From Asaia bogorensis NBRC 16594 (lineage in GTDB: Bacteria; Pseudomonadota; Alphaproteobacteria; Acetobacterales; Acetobacteraceae): a stretch of DNA of 64,000 nucleotides. The translations under genes and the position numbers were made by a program. The notes under the pieces were generated by a model. That model searched no databases. It worked only from the letters and a program-made list of their open reading frames with translations, and had not been told where the DNA came from. The stretch spans positions 434,001-498,000 of the forward strand of contig NZ_AP014690.1 of the NCBI RefSeq assembly GCF_001547995.1, written 5' to 3'. Below, one piece after another: positions 26,436 to 34,865 of this stretch (the stretch's first letter is position 1; each line of letters opens with the position of its first letter).

Positions 26436-27355
26436 GGAGTCTGTTCGCTCCGACCCGTGCCGTCCTGTCCATTTTCCAGAATCTGGCGCGCTGCCTGCAG
26501 GGTGTTGTGCAGCAGGCAGGCAATGGTCATGGGGCCAACGCCACCGGGCACCGGTGTGATATGGCCAGCTACAGGCGCGGCCTCGTCAAAGGCGACATCA
26601 CCCACCAGGCGCGTCTTGCCGTCCGGCAGGGCGATGCGCGTAATGCCAACGTCGATGACTGTCGCGCCGGGCTTGATCCAGTCGCCACGCACCAGCCCGT
26701 TCTTGCCTGTTGCGACCACAAGGATATCCCCCTCGCGGGCCAGCGCCCTCGCATCCTTTGTGTCGATATGACCGACCGATACCGTGCAGCCTTCCTTGAG
26801 CAGCAGCTGCGCCATGGGTTTACCCACCAGATTGGACGCCCCGATGATGACGGCATGAAGCCCGCGCAGCGCGGGCAGCGTCTCCTTGAGCAGGATGAGG
26901 CAACCCAGAGGCGTGCAGGGCACCAGCCCGTCAATGCCCAGGCTCAGCCTGCCGGCATTGACCTCGCCCAGACCATCCACATCCTTGTGCGGGGCAATGG
27001 CATTAGTCACCAGAATCGGGTCGATCTGCTTCGGCAGGGGAAGCTGGACCAGAATACCATGGATCTGGGGATCGGCGTTGAGGCGGGCAATCAGTTCCAG
27101 CAACTCGTCCTGCGACGTGGTCTCGGGCAGCATGTGCATGAATGAGCGCATACCGGCACGATGGGTCTGGATGGCCTTGTTCCGGACATAGACCTCACTT
27201 GCAGGGTCATCACCGACCAGCACGACAGCCAGACCCGGAATCTTGCCGGTGCGCTCGCGCAGGGTTTCGGCCTCGGCCTTGACGCGATCCGTCAGGCGGC
27301 GTGCGATGGCCTTGCCGTCGATGAGCTTTTCTGAAAGCGCCGGATCGTGTTTCAT
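26432..27355 (-). CDS. folD: bifunctional methylenetetrahydrofolate dehydrogenase/cyclohydrolase
   Basis: A 307-residue FolD, interconverting 5,10-methylene-, methenyl- and 10-formyl-tetrahydrofolate with NADP in the cytoplasm. Family signatures are present: [15 protein letters not shown] with the catalytic Lys, [12 protein letters not shown], the [11 protein letters not shown] motif, [18 protein letters not shown] for NADP, and [11 protein letters not shown] near the C-terminus. The frame stays open far upstream, but homology begins at the ATG at 27355, with a modest AGGA. It heads a two-gene unit with the MTHFR-like gene and diverges from the aldolase gene 78 bases away. Confidence 0.95.
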   Translation of the reverse strand: MKHDPALSEKLIDGKAIARRLTDRVKAEAETLRERTGKIPGLAVVLVGDDPASEVYVRNKAIQTHRAGMRSFMHMLPETTSQDELLELIARLNADPQIHGILVQLPLPKQIDPILVTNAIAPHKDVDGLGEVNAGRLSLGIDGLVPCTPLGCLILLKETLPALRGLHAVIIGASNLVGKPMAQLLLKEGCTVSVGHIDTKDARALAREGDILVVATGKNGLVRGDWIKPGATVIDVGITRIALPDGKTRLVGDVAFDEAAPVAGHITPVPGGVGPMTIACLLHNTLQAARQILENGQDGTGRSEQTP

Positions 27356-27433
27356 GGCTGCAATTCCTGTAGCAGGGCGATCGGTACGGGCAAGCACCCG
27401 GACGATGGCCTCAGAGACGAGTGAGGAACGGAC

Positions 27434-28480
27434 GTGACCGAGGCAATACGCAAGAACTTCGCAAGTGACAACATCGCGCCAGTCTGCCCCGAGGTGATGA
27501 ATGCTCTCATACGCATCAACAAAGGGGCAGCGCCGTCTTATGGCGAGGATTCCGAAACAGAAAGACTGACAGCGCTCATGCGCGACGCCTTCGATCACCC
27601 GGTCTGGGTGTTTCCTGTGGCCACCGGTACGGCCGCCAACAGTCTTGCGCTGTCCGCATCCACCGCGCCTTTCGGTGCTGTTATCTGCGACCAGAGCGCT
27701 CATATCGCCAATGATGAGGGTGGGGCACCAGAGTTCTTCATGCATGGGGCGAGGCTGATGCCCCTGCCTTCGCCTGACGGGCGCATGGATCCCGCCGCCC
27801 TTGACCGCGCACTCGTCACCAATGGCGAAGGCGGAGTCCATACAAGCCCGATCCAGACACTTTCACTGACACAAAGTACGGAATGGGGCACGGTCTATTC
27901 TCTTGACCATCTTGCAGCCCTGACGTCACGCGCCAGAGAGTCCGGCCTTGCCACGCATCTGGATGGTGCCCGTCTGGGCAATTCCATTGCTGCACTCAAT
28001 TGCACACCTGCCGAGATAACCTGGAAGGCCGGGTTCGACATGGTGAGCTTCGGCGGCACGAAGAATGGCGGCATGGCGTCAGAGGCCGTGCTGATCTTCA
28101 AGGAAGAACTGGCAAGAAACTTTTCCCGGCGTATCAAGCGTGGTGGGCATCTCTGGTCGAAGCAGCGTTATCTGAGCGCACAGCTCGCGGCGCTGGTGGA
28201 AAATGATCTGTGGCTGCGTCATGCCCTGCATGCCAACACCATGGCTCAGCGCCTCGCTCATGGCTTGCGCCGCCATCCTGCGGCGTCTCTGCCCTTCGAG
28301 GTGCAGAGCAATGAGGTGTTTGTCGTGCTGCCTGAACGCAGCGTGGCCGCGCTGGAGGCTCAGGGTTTCGTGTTCTATCGCTGGACAACGCCGCCGGGTA
28401 TCGACGGGGTATTGATACGCCTCGTGACCTGCTGGGCGACCGAAGCGCGGGATGTGGATCACTTTCTCGAGGCGCTCTGA
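27434..28480 (+). CDS. threonine aldolase family protein
   Basis: A 348-residue PLP enzyme of the low-specificity L-threonine / beta-hydroxy amino acid aldolase family. The opening [28 protein letters not shown] for PLP phosphate, [11 protein letters not shown] with the PLP-ring Asp, and the Schiff-base lysine in [10 protein letters not shown] are diagnostic. It splits threonine/allo-threonine to glycine and acetaldehyde, feeding glycine to the C1 folate pool, which fits the divergent folD neighbour. The start is GTG behind GAGGAACGGAC. A strong terminator follows 25 bases after the stop. Confidence 0.9.
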   Translation: MTEAIRKNFASDNIAPVCPEVMNALIRINKGAAPSYGEDSETERLTALMRDAFDHPVWVFPVATGTAANSLALSASTAPFGAVICDQSAHIANDEGGAPEFFMHGARLMPLPSPDGRMDPAALDRALVTNGEGGVHTSPIQTLSLTQSTEWGTVYSLDHLAALTSRARESGLATHLDGARLGNSIAALNCTPAEITWKAGFDMVSFGGTKNGGMASEAVLIFKEELARNFSRRIKRGGHLWSKQRYLSAQLAALVENDLWLRHALHANTMAQRLAHGLRRHPAASLPFEVQSNEVFVVLPERSVAALEAQGFVFYRWTTPPGIDGVLIRLVTCWATEARDVDHFLEAL

Positions 28481-28504
28481 TCCGGGTTTATAACCGAGCA
28501 TGAA

Positions 28505-28537
28505 AAAGGGGCGCTCGGCCATGCCGGACGCCCCTTT
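28505..28537. terminator. terminator after the aldolase gene
   Basis: AAAGGGGCG / CGCCCCTTT with an inner CGGC/GCCG stem. It lies between convergent genes (aldolase on plus, porin on minus) and has A/T flanks on both sides, so it can work in both directions. Confidence 0.75.
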
Positions 28538-28561
28538 CTCTGTGCGTTTCGTTATGCGGTG

Positions 28562-29830
28562 TCAGAAACCGATCATCGCATCGCCACCAAAGGTGAACAT
28601 GCCGGTATTGCGACCATCGTTGAACGGTGACGTGCCGTTAAGCGAGCGATCAAAGCGGATCTCGGGGCGCAGGGCAAAGACGCGTATGCCGTGCCCGAGG
28701 TCAGGACGGTAGGTCACGCCGAGTGTCAGGGCACCGTAAGTGGTGGCAGGGGCCGTCTCGGCGGGCGCGTAGCCGCCTAGAAAGGCGTTCATATAGGCCT
28801 GATTGGTCAGGAAGTTGACGACGAACAGACCGCTGTTATCGCGATAGAGTTCACCGCGGTAGTTGAAGGTCAGGCTCGGTGTGATCTTGTAGGCAGCGAA
28901 GGTGACGACGCTCCAGGTTTCGGCACGCAGACCGTCATCGTGCAGGAAGTTGAACTCTCCTGTGAGGCTGAGCTTGTCATTGACCGTGTAGAATGCGGCA
29001 ATGTCGTTCCACCAGCGCTGCGCCGTATTGGCACGGGGGCCAAGTGCCGCAACGGCATTTTCCGGGCCGACACGCGACAATTCGTTGATGTTCAGTTTTC
29101 CATGAGCCAGGCCAATGAGGTTGAAGCCGAAATAGCCGGCGGCTGCATTGTTGTTGTCGTTGCGGCCCCACGTCGTCTGATTACCGGTATCGACCCCGAA
29201 ATTGAAATCAAACATCGGGGTGACATGCCAGTGGAACATGGCGCCGAGATGCTCGAAGGGTACGGAATACTGAGACGTATAGGCCAGAGAATAAAAAGGA
29301 CGCAGTGTCGGATCCAGCACTTCGACGCCCATGGGGGCTGGCAGGATGCCGGCCTGCATGTCGATGCCACCCTTCGACAAGAGCGGGGCGTGCACATCCA
29401 CATGGGCCTGCGCCGGAAGCAGCTGGTAGCGATCGCTTGTCATTTTGTTCGACAGGCCAAGCAGGTGATAGTAGCGCGCATCCGATCCATAGAGCGCTTC
29501 AAGCATGAAGCCGATCTGATATTCGGATTTCGTCGGATCGATTGCCTTGGACAGGGTGAGGCTGATCTGGTTCAGCTGGGCCTGATTGGCATGGTCACCA
29601 AGGAAGTTACCGAAATTGATGCCGTTATCCGGTCGGGCAGGGTTTGCCATGATGCCACCCTCGATCAGACCGGACAGATTGACCCCCTGCAGCCACGGGT
29701 TGGTGGCCGTCTTGAACAGAGGAATATCGGCAAGGGCTGTGCCGGGAAGGGCGGTTAGTGCGCCTGAAATCAGGGCGCCTGCAGAAATGGTTTTACAGAA
29801 ACGGCTCGTTATATCGCGAATCAGGTCCAT
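28562..29830 (-). CDS. outer-membrane beta-barrel porin (BBP2/OmpL-like)
   Basis: A 422-residue exported protein. The signal peptide (about residues 1-35) ends at TALA-DI. The mature part alternates polar and aromatic residues in strands with Asn/Gly-rich turns and ends in a C-terminal phenylalanine (GDAMIGF), the usual outer-membrane barrel signal. Phrases such as GLIEGGIMANP, QAGILPAPMGVEVLDP and YDLTSQYS-like SLAYTSQYSVPFEHLG match the putative porin-2 (OmpL-like) family. It would allow diffusion of small solutes; specificity unknown. A palindrome lies 62 bases upstream of the start. The gene is alone, closed by the shared terminator. Confidence 0.8.
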   Translation of the reverse strand: MDLIRDITSRFCKTISAGALISGALTALPGTALADIPLFKTATNPWLQGVNLSGLIEGGIMANPARPDNGINFGNFLGDHANQAQLNQISLTLSKAIDPTKSEYQIGFMLEALYGSDARYYHLLGLSNKMTSDRYQLLPAQAHVDVHAPLLSKGGIDMQAGILPAPMGVEVLDPTLRPFYSLAYTSQYSVPFEHLGAMFHWHVTPMFDFNFGVDTGNQTTWGRNDNNNAAAGYFGFNLIGLAHGKLNINELSRVGPENAVAALGPRANTAQRWWNDIAAFYTVNDKLSLTGEFNFLHDDGLRAETWSVVTFAAYKITPSLTFNYRGELYRDNSGLFVVNFLTNQAYMNAFLGGYAPAETAPATTYGALTLGVTYRPDLGHGIRVFALRPEIRFDRSLNGTSPFNDGRNTGMFTFGGDAMIGF

Positions 29831-29891
29831 AACCCATCCCTATCAGAAGCCCCTGGGGGCAATTCAATCAGCTAAAAGAATTTATTTTGCT

Positions 29892-29907
29892 TTGATAATT
29901 GTATCAA
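29892..29907 (-). promoter_or_regulatory. palindrome upstream of the porin gene
   Basis: TTGATA-ATTG-TATCAA has perfect six-base arms in an AT-rich stretch 62 bases before the porin start, a place where an operator or promoter element could act. The binding protein is unknown. The rest of 29908-30292 shows no gene; it includes a GATCGATCGATC run near 30054. Confidence 0.3.
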
Positions 29908-30292
29908 GAAGGCAACATAATTAGTTCGACACTGTGCTTTTCAGATGACAGTTCGATAATGGCTCCTCAAAACGGTCTTTTATTTCATGGAGACCGGATT
30001 TGAGGTTGCGGCCCCCCCCATGGTCAGTAACAGCGTTTCACGGCAGGATTGTTGATCGATCGATCGCCAGATCGTGTCATGCGCTCCGACGCTAGCCGTT
30101 ACCCGAGGGCTGATTTTTATCAAATTGTTATCGAAACGACGCCAGGGAGTTCATGTGGCTTTTATGCCCGTGCGCCGGTTCGGTTCCGAACGCTGATCCC
30201 CTTTCCAGGTGATGAGTTGAGGCCCTTTTTGCAAAACCTGGGAGCGACGCGCATGGTGGACGATGCCTGAACGAGCGGATTGGAGGCATGAC

Positions 30293-30955
30293 ATGACCAT
30301 CAGACATATACTCTGCTTTGGCGATTCACTGACCTGGGGCTGGAAGCCTGTGCCGGAGGGAACGCCAACCACGCGATATGAGCGTGATGAGCGCTGGACC
30401 GGTGTCATGGCGAAGGCTCTAGGCGACGGATTTTATGTGATCGAGGAGGGGCTGAGCGCCCGGACCACGACGGCACTCGACGCCAACGACCCGCGTCTGG
30501 ACGGATCGGCCTATCTGCCGGCAGCGTTGGCCAGCCATATGCCGCTCGATCTTGTCATCATCATGCTTGGTACGAACGACGCCAAGAACGCCTACAGGCG
30601 AACTGCCCATGACATCGCGCAGGGTATGGCTAGATTGGTCGGGCAGGTGGCTGCCAGCACGGGTGGCGTTGGCACCGGCTACAAGGCGCCCGCACTGCTT
30701 GTAGTCGCACCGCCCTTGCCGGGCGATATACCGGGCCCCTGGCTCAGGGCGCAGTTCGACGGGGCTGTACCCAAGATCGCGGCGCTCGCTACCCAGTATG
30801 AGGCGCTTGCGGGGGCAAGGGGCGCCGCGTTCCTCGACGCCGCCCAGCATATCACCACCGATGGCAGCGATGGCGTTCACTTTACGCCTGACAATAACCG
30901 CACGCTCGGCGAAGTCCTGGCTGGCAAGGTGAAAGACATGCTGCAAGTCGAATAG
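30293..30955 (+). CDS. SGNH/GDSL esterase-acyltransferase, MsAcT-like
   Basis: A 220-residue cytoplasmic SGNH hydrolase. ILCFGDSLTWGW (Ser12), EEGLSARTT, the block-III Asn in LGTNDAK, and DGVHFT (Asp193, His196) give the complete catalytic set. The order and wording, including SYLP-like GSAYLPAALASHMPLDLVIIM and GGVGTGYKAPALLVVAPP, are very close to the Mycobacterium smegmatis arylesterase/acyltransferase (MsAcT), known for transesterification in water. The ATG at 30293 has GGAGG six bases upstream. Natural substrate unknown. It lies alone, 149 bases before the siderophore receptor gene. Confidence 0.88.
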   Translation: MTIRHILCFGDSLTWGWKPVPEGTPTTRYERDERWTGVMAKALGDGFYVIEEGLSARTTTALDANDPRLDGSAYLPAALASHMPLDLVIIMLGTNDAKNAYRRTAHDIAQGMARLVGQVAASTGGVGTGYKAPALLVVAPPLPGDIPGPWLRAQFDGAVPKIAALATQYEALAGARGAAFLDAAQHITTDGSDGVHFTPDNNRTLGEVLAGKVKDMLQVE

Positions 30956-31045
30956 GCTGCCACCGGCAGACATAGGCTCGATCACGCGAGGGTGATATTT
31001 AAGCCACATAGTAGGTAGGGAAAATTAACTTTCCCCAAACTTTCT

Positions 31046-31062
31046 TTGCGAATGACTCGCAA
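31046..31062 (+). promoter_or_regulatory. Fur-like palindrome before the TonB receptor
   Basis: TTGCGA-ATGAC-TCGCAA is a perfect 17-bp inverted repeat 42 bases before the receptor start. Alternating TGCGAAT...CGCA palindromes of this kind are common iron-control (Fur) sites upstream of siderophore receptors in related alphaproteobacteria, so iron-dependent repression is the likely role (inference). Confidence 0.55.
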
Positions 31063-31103
31063 TATCGCTATCTCTCTGCCGTTTTCTCACGGCAGGATAT
31101 TTT

Positions 31104-33374
31104 ATGCGCGCTGAATTTACCCGCTCGGGTCTGGCAATGTGTGTTTCCCTCATGGCGCTGATGACTGGCAGCGCCCATGCACAGACACAGCAATCCTCCA
31201 GCAAAAGCGGGGCTGGAACAGTCAGGGCGCGTAGTGCCTCGTCCGGGGTGGTTCAGAACGCGGCAGTTTCAGGCCCCGCGGGGTCACATGCGACGTCATC
31301 TGCCCATGCGGCCCCGGCTGCCTCTCACCCGAAGGCTGAGGAGCTTGTGGTGCGTGGTCAGAAAGGCGCAACCATTGCTTCATCAGCGACCAAATCGAGC
31401 ACGCCGCTCATCGAGACGGCGCAATCCGTAACGGTGGTCACCCGCAATGAAATGGACATTCGTGGCGTGCTGACGCTCAATCAGGCCGTCCGCTATGCAG
31501 CAGGCATCACGCCCGATCTGCGTGGTGGTGTCGGTACGCGTTATGACCTGTTCCAGCTGCGTGGTTTCACCATTCCCGAATTTCTCGACGGGCTGCGCTT
31601 GCAGGACAGCCCGACCGGCTATGCGATCGCGCAGATCGACACGTCGCGTCTTGAGCGCCTGGAGATCCTGAAAGGCCCGGCTTCGGCGCTTTACGGCCAG
31701 TCCAGCCCCGGTGGTCTCGTCGCCCTGTCCAGCAAACTGCCGACCGATCGTGCCTCTTACGGTTCGGTCAACGCCACGGGCGGCATGTTCGATCTGTATC
31801 GTGTCGACGCCGATATGGGTGGCTTTGCTACCAAGGATGGATCCATCCGTTACCGCCTGTACGGCACGGTCAATGGTCAGCACACCCAGCTGTCACGCAC
31901 CGGCAGTCGCCGCTTCTCGATCAGCCCTTCGGTCACGTTTGGCGGTAACGGACCGGACACCTTCACCCTGCTTGGCAACTACCAGTACGATCCCGAGGCC
32001 GGCACCTATGGCGGTGTACCGCTTCAAGGCTCGCTCAAGCCTGCGCCTTTTGGCGGCTATCTGCCCCGTAATTTCTATGATGGCGATGCACGCTTCGAGA
32101 AATTCAACCGCAAGCATGGCGGCATTACGTACATCTATAATCACCGATTCAACAGCGACTGGAATTTCTCGACACGCGGTCGCTATGACGACATCAAGAC
32201 GCAATATCGCAGCGTCTATAATGCGGGATACTGGGGCGCCGACGGGATGCTGCCGCGCTATGGGTTCGGCACCACCGAGCACACGCGCAATCTGGCATTT
32301 GACAGCAATGTGCATGGCAAGCTGCGCACGGGGCCGCTCACGCACATGATCATGGCGGGTTTCGACTATCAGCAACAATGGGCCAACGAAACGGCGGGGC
32401 AGAGTGCGGCCCCGGATCTGAATGTCTTCGCCCCGAATTACGATATGGGCATCGACCCGCTCGAAACCTATGCGCGCTACAAGGTGAACTCGCATCAGAT
32501 CGGCGTTTACGGTCAGGATGAGATCCATTGGGGCGGGCTGGTGCTGACAGGCAGCATCCGTAATGACTGGTTCCGCTCACGCCAGATCGAGTATTATTCG
32601 GCGTCGAACTCCAAGCAGAGCCCGAGCCAGATCACATGGCGGGCTGGTGGCCTTTATCACTTCAAGTTCGGCCTTGCGCCCTATATCAGCTACGCCACCT
32701 CGTTCCAGCCCCAGACTGGCGTGGTGCTTGAGACCAGTGGCGCGACGCATCAGGCCGATCCATCCATTGGCAAGCAGCTTGAGGGCGGTCTGAAATATCA
32801 GCTGCCGGGCACGCCCATCCTGCTGACGGCCGCAGGCTTCCATATCGAGCAGACCAATGTGCTCGTTTCCCTGCCGAACTCGATCTATAATACACAGCAG
32901 GGGCTGGTGCATTCAGACGGGTTCGAATTCGAAGCCCATATCGACAACTGGCACAATCTGATGGTCGAAGCTGCTGTCAGCGTGCAGCGCGTACATGATG
33001 ACTCCACCGGCAAGCCGCTTATCCAGTCTGGCCGTGGAAATGCCTCGCTCTTCGGATTTTACACCATTCCCAAGGGCCGCTTCAAATCACTCGGTCTTGG
33101 TGCAGGCATGCGCTATTCCGCCTCGGCCTATGGCGGTGAAGCCAGCTATGGCAGCGTGAAGGTACCGCAATATGCGCTGTTCGATGCCTCCTTGCGTTAC
33201 GATCTGGCGAACGTCTCGAAATCGCTCAAGGGTTGGACAGTCGGTGCCAGCGTACGCAATCTGTTCGACAAGAACTACGTGACCAACTGCCTGGCCTATG
33301 CGTCTTACGGGCAGGAGTTCTGCTATTACGGCGAGCGCCGCAATGCTCAGGGCACGATCGGTTTCGCTTGGTGA
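31104..33374 (+). CDS. TonB-dependent siderophore receptor
   Basis: A 756-residue outer-membrane receptor. Signal peptide at residues 1-27 (ending AHA-Q), then an Ala/Ser-rich spacer to about residue 75, a plug domain from about 90 (STPLIETAQSVTVVTRNEMD, YAAGITPDLRGGVGTRYD) to 220, and a 22-strand barrel ending in FAW. EELVVRGQ near residue 77 is a TonB-box candidate. The plug text LRGFTIPEFLDGLRL and LEILKGPASALYGQSSPGG is of the ferrichrome/hydroxamate receptor class. Uptake needs TonB-ExbBD, not encoded here; the FecCD-type importer at 11.7-14.5 kb could be the inner-membrane partner, but they are 17 kb apart. A Fur-like palindrome precedes it. Confidence 0.93.
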   Translation: MRAEFTRSGLAMCVSLMALMTGSAHAQTQQSSSKSGAGTVRARSASSGVVQNAAVSGPAGSHATSSAHAAPAASHPKAEELVVRGQKGATIASSATKSSTPLIETAQSVTVVTRNEMDIRGVLTLNQAVRYAAGITPDLRGGVGTRYDLFQLRGFTIPEFLDGLRLQDSPTGYAIAQIDTSRLERLEILKGPASALYGQSSPGGLVALSSKLPTDRASYGSVNATGGMFDLYRVDADMGGFATKDGSIRYRLYGTVNGQHTQLSRTGSRRFSISPSVTFGGNGPDTFTLLGNYQYDPEAGTYGGVPLQGSLKPAPFGGYLPRNFYDGDARFEKFNRKHGGITYIYNHRFNSDWNFSTRGRYDDIKTQYRSVYNAGYWGADGMLPRYGFGTTEHTRNLAFDSNVHGKLRTGPLTHMIMAGFDYQQQWANETAGQSAAPDLNVFAPNYDMGIDPLETYARYKVNSHQIGVYGQDEIHWGGLVLTGSIRNDWFRSRQIEYYSASNSKQSPSQITWRAGGLYHFKFGLAPYISYATSFQPQTGVVLETSGATHQADPSIGKQLEGGLKYQLPGTPILLTAAGFHIEQTNVLVSLPNSIYNTQQGLVHSDGFEFEAHIDNWHNLMVEAAVSVQRVHDDSTGKPLIQSGRGNASLFGFYTIPKGRFKSLGLGAGMRYSASAYGGEASYGSVKVPQYALFDASLRYDLANVSKSLKGWTVGASVRNLFDKNYVTNCLAYASYGQEFCYYGERRNAQGTIGFAW

Positions 33375-33384
33375 AAAGCGCAAT

Positions 33385-33452
33385 ACCGGGCCGTTAGACG
33401 GCCCGGTTGTTCACATGAAAAACCCCGGAGCGCTTTTGCGGTCCGGGGTTTT
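33385..33452. terminator. tandem hairpins between receptor and nucleoside hydrolase
   Basis: Two hairpins: ACCGGGCCG / CGGCCCGGT (33385-33407) and AAAACCCCGGA / TCCGGGGTTTT (33419-33452). The second has A and T runs on both sides and would end transcription from both converging genes. Confidence 0.8.
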
Positions 33453-33475
33453 CTGATGGACAGGGTGTCGTCTGT

Positions 33476-34420
33476 TCAGGGCAGACGCGACAGGCGTTCC
33501 GTCAGCACCTGATAAAATCCGTCTGAATCCACATCGCGCATATAGAGCGCATTGGCGGGGCGTCCCGTCACGCTCCAGTAATCGACAACGGTCTGACCGG
33601 ATGAGAGCGCACTTTGTGTCTCGACCTCGACATTGACGAGGCGGCCCTGAAACAGATCGGGGCGCAGCAGCCACATGATCGTGCAGGGGTCATGCAACGG
33701 CGCGCCGGGCCAGCCGTATTTTTCGAGGTCGAAGCGCTCTGAAAAGCCGAGCATACCGCCCACACAGCGCCCGGCCTCGTTGCCGATGGCGCGGATGCGC
33801 CCAAGTCGTGAAGGGGTCGTCAGCACCTGATGAGTGATATCGAGCGGCAGCATGACTACCGGCACACCAGAGCCCAGAACAATGGCTGCGGCTTCCGGGT
33901 CGACATAGGCATTGAATTCGGCATTGGGGGTGATGTTCCCCCCTTCAAAACAGGCGCCCAGCATGGACACAACGCGGTTGATGCGCGGTGCGATATCGGG
34001 AGCCTTCTGCAACGCTGTTGCCAGATTGGTCATCGGGCCCAGTGTCACGATGGTCAGGCTGCCTTCCGGCTCGCGGCGCAGCGTTTCGATCAGGAAATCC
34101 ACCGCATGGGGTGAGTCAGCTTGTTTTGTCGGTGCAGGCAGGTCTGCCCCATCAAGCCCGCTCTCGCCGTGCACATGATCGGCCCGGACGGGAGGGCGCT
34201 TCATGGGCAGGTCGTATCCGCTATGCAGCGGAATATCGGCGCGGCCAGCCAGTTCGAGAATGGCGGCGGCATTGCGTGTGGTGTTGGCAATGCCGCTATT
34301 GCCGCCCACTGTCAGAATCGCCTCGACCGTAATGTCCTCGGGCGAGGCCAGCGCCAGAAGTATGGCAACGGCGTCGTCCTGTCCGGGGTCGGTATCGATG
34401 ATGATCCGTGTGGGCGTCAT
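33476..34420 (-). CDS. inosine-uridine preferring nucleoside hydrolase
   Basis: A 314-residue nucleoside N-ribohydrolase that splits ribonucleosides to base and ribose. The calcium-binding DTDPGQDDAVAILLAL motif is at residues 9-24; VGGNSGIANTTRNA, THVHGESGLDG-like ADHVHGESGLDGADLP and the C-terminal Asp region HDPCTIMWLL (with the catalytic His-Asp) complete the site. Normal family length, no signal peptide, so cytoplasmic. It starts four bases after the DUF3297 gene ends, making a two-gene transcript. Substrate preference (purine or pyrimidine) is not decidable here. Confidence 0.92.
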   Translation of the reverse strand: MTPTRIIIDTDPGQDDAVAILLALASPEDITVEAILTVGGNSGIANTTRNAAAILELAGRADIPLHSGYDLPMKRPPVRADHVHGESGLDGADLPAPTKQADSPHAVDFLIETLRREPEGSLTIVTLGPMTNLATALQKAPDIAPRINRVVSMLGACFEGGNITPNAEFNAYVDPEAAAIVLGSGVPVVMLPLDITHQVLTTPSRLGRIRAIGNEAGRCVGGMLGFSERFDLEKYGWPGAPLHDPCTIMWLLRPDLFQGRLVNVEVETQSALSSGQTVVDYWSVTGRPANALYMRDVDSDGFYQVLTERLSRLP

Positions 34421-34424
34421 GGGT

Positions 34425-34688
34425 TTACTCCTTGCCGGCTTCCTCGGCTTCGGGGCCCTTGATCCAGGCTTCCACCGTGCCGGAAACCTTGATGGTCATC
34501 GGGTTGCCCTTGCGGTCGAGCGTCTTGCCGACAGCCAGACGCACCCAGCCTTCGCTGATGCAGTATTCCTGCACATTGGTACGTTCTTCGCCATTGAAGC
34601 GGATACCGATCCCCTTTTCGAGCAGGGCCTCGTCATAAAACGGGCTGCCCGGTGTGGCGCTCAGACGGTCTGGCATGGTGTCGCTCAT
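34425..34688 (-). CDS. DUF3297 family small protein
   Basis: An 87-residue soluble protein of the DUF3297 family: MPDRLSATPGSPFYDEALLE at the N-terminus, GIRFNGEERTNVQEYCISEG and the SGTVEAWIKGPE tail are characteristic. Function unknown; it is widespread in Proteobacteria as a single small domain. The ATG at 34688 has GGAGG seven bases upstream; an upstream in-frame ATG (34736) lacks one. The four-base gap to the nucleoside hydrolase gene implies an operon, but this is not a partnership known elsewhere. Confidence 0.78.
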   Translation of the reverse strand: MSDTMPDRLSATPGSPFYDEALLEKGIGIRFNGEERTNVQEYCISEGWVRLAVGKTLDRKGNPMTIKVSGTVEAWIKGPEAEEAGKE

Positions 34689-34775
34689 GGGAATTCCTCC
34701 GGTTTGGCGCGTGTTCCAGTTCTTGTCATGGGACATAGCCCGAGTTCCGGCTCGCGCAAAGCGCCGGAACGCAAA

Positions 34776-34807
34776 ACGGGCGCGGGGGTGTGCACCCTCG
34801 CGCCCGT
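34776..34807 (-). terminator. terminator of mmsA
   Basis: A GC-rich stem (ACGGGCGCG and GGGTG pairing with CACCC and CGCGCCCGT, one mismatch) lies 59 bases after the mmsA stop. Read on the minus strand it is followed by TTTTGC. Confidence 0.7.
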
Positions 34808-34865
34808 TTGCGGCTGTTTTAGGGCCTGAGGGGTTGTTGCCTCAGGCTGTTTTCAGGCGTTCGGC

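Noticed and set aside
30049-30270. 73-codon frame before the esterase gene
   Set aside because: TTG start without ribosome site, polar random-looking translation.
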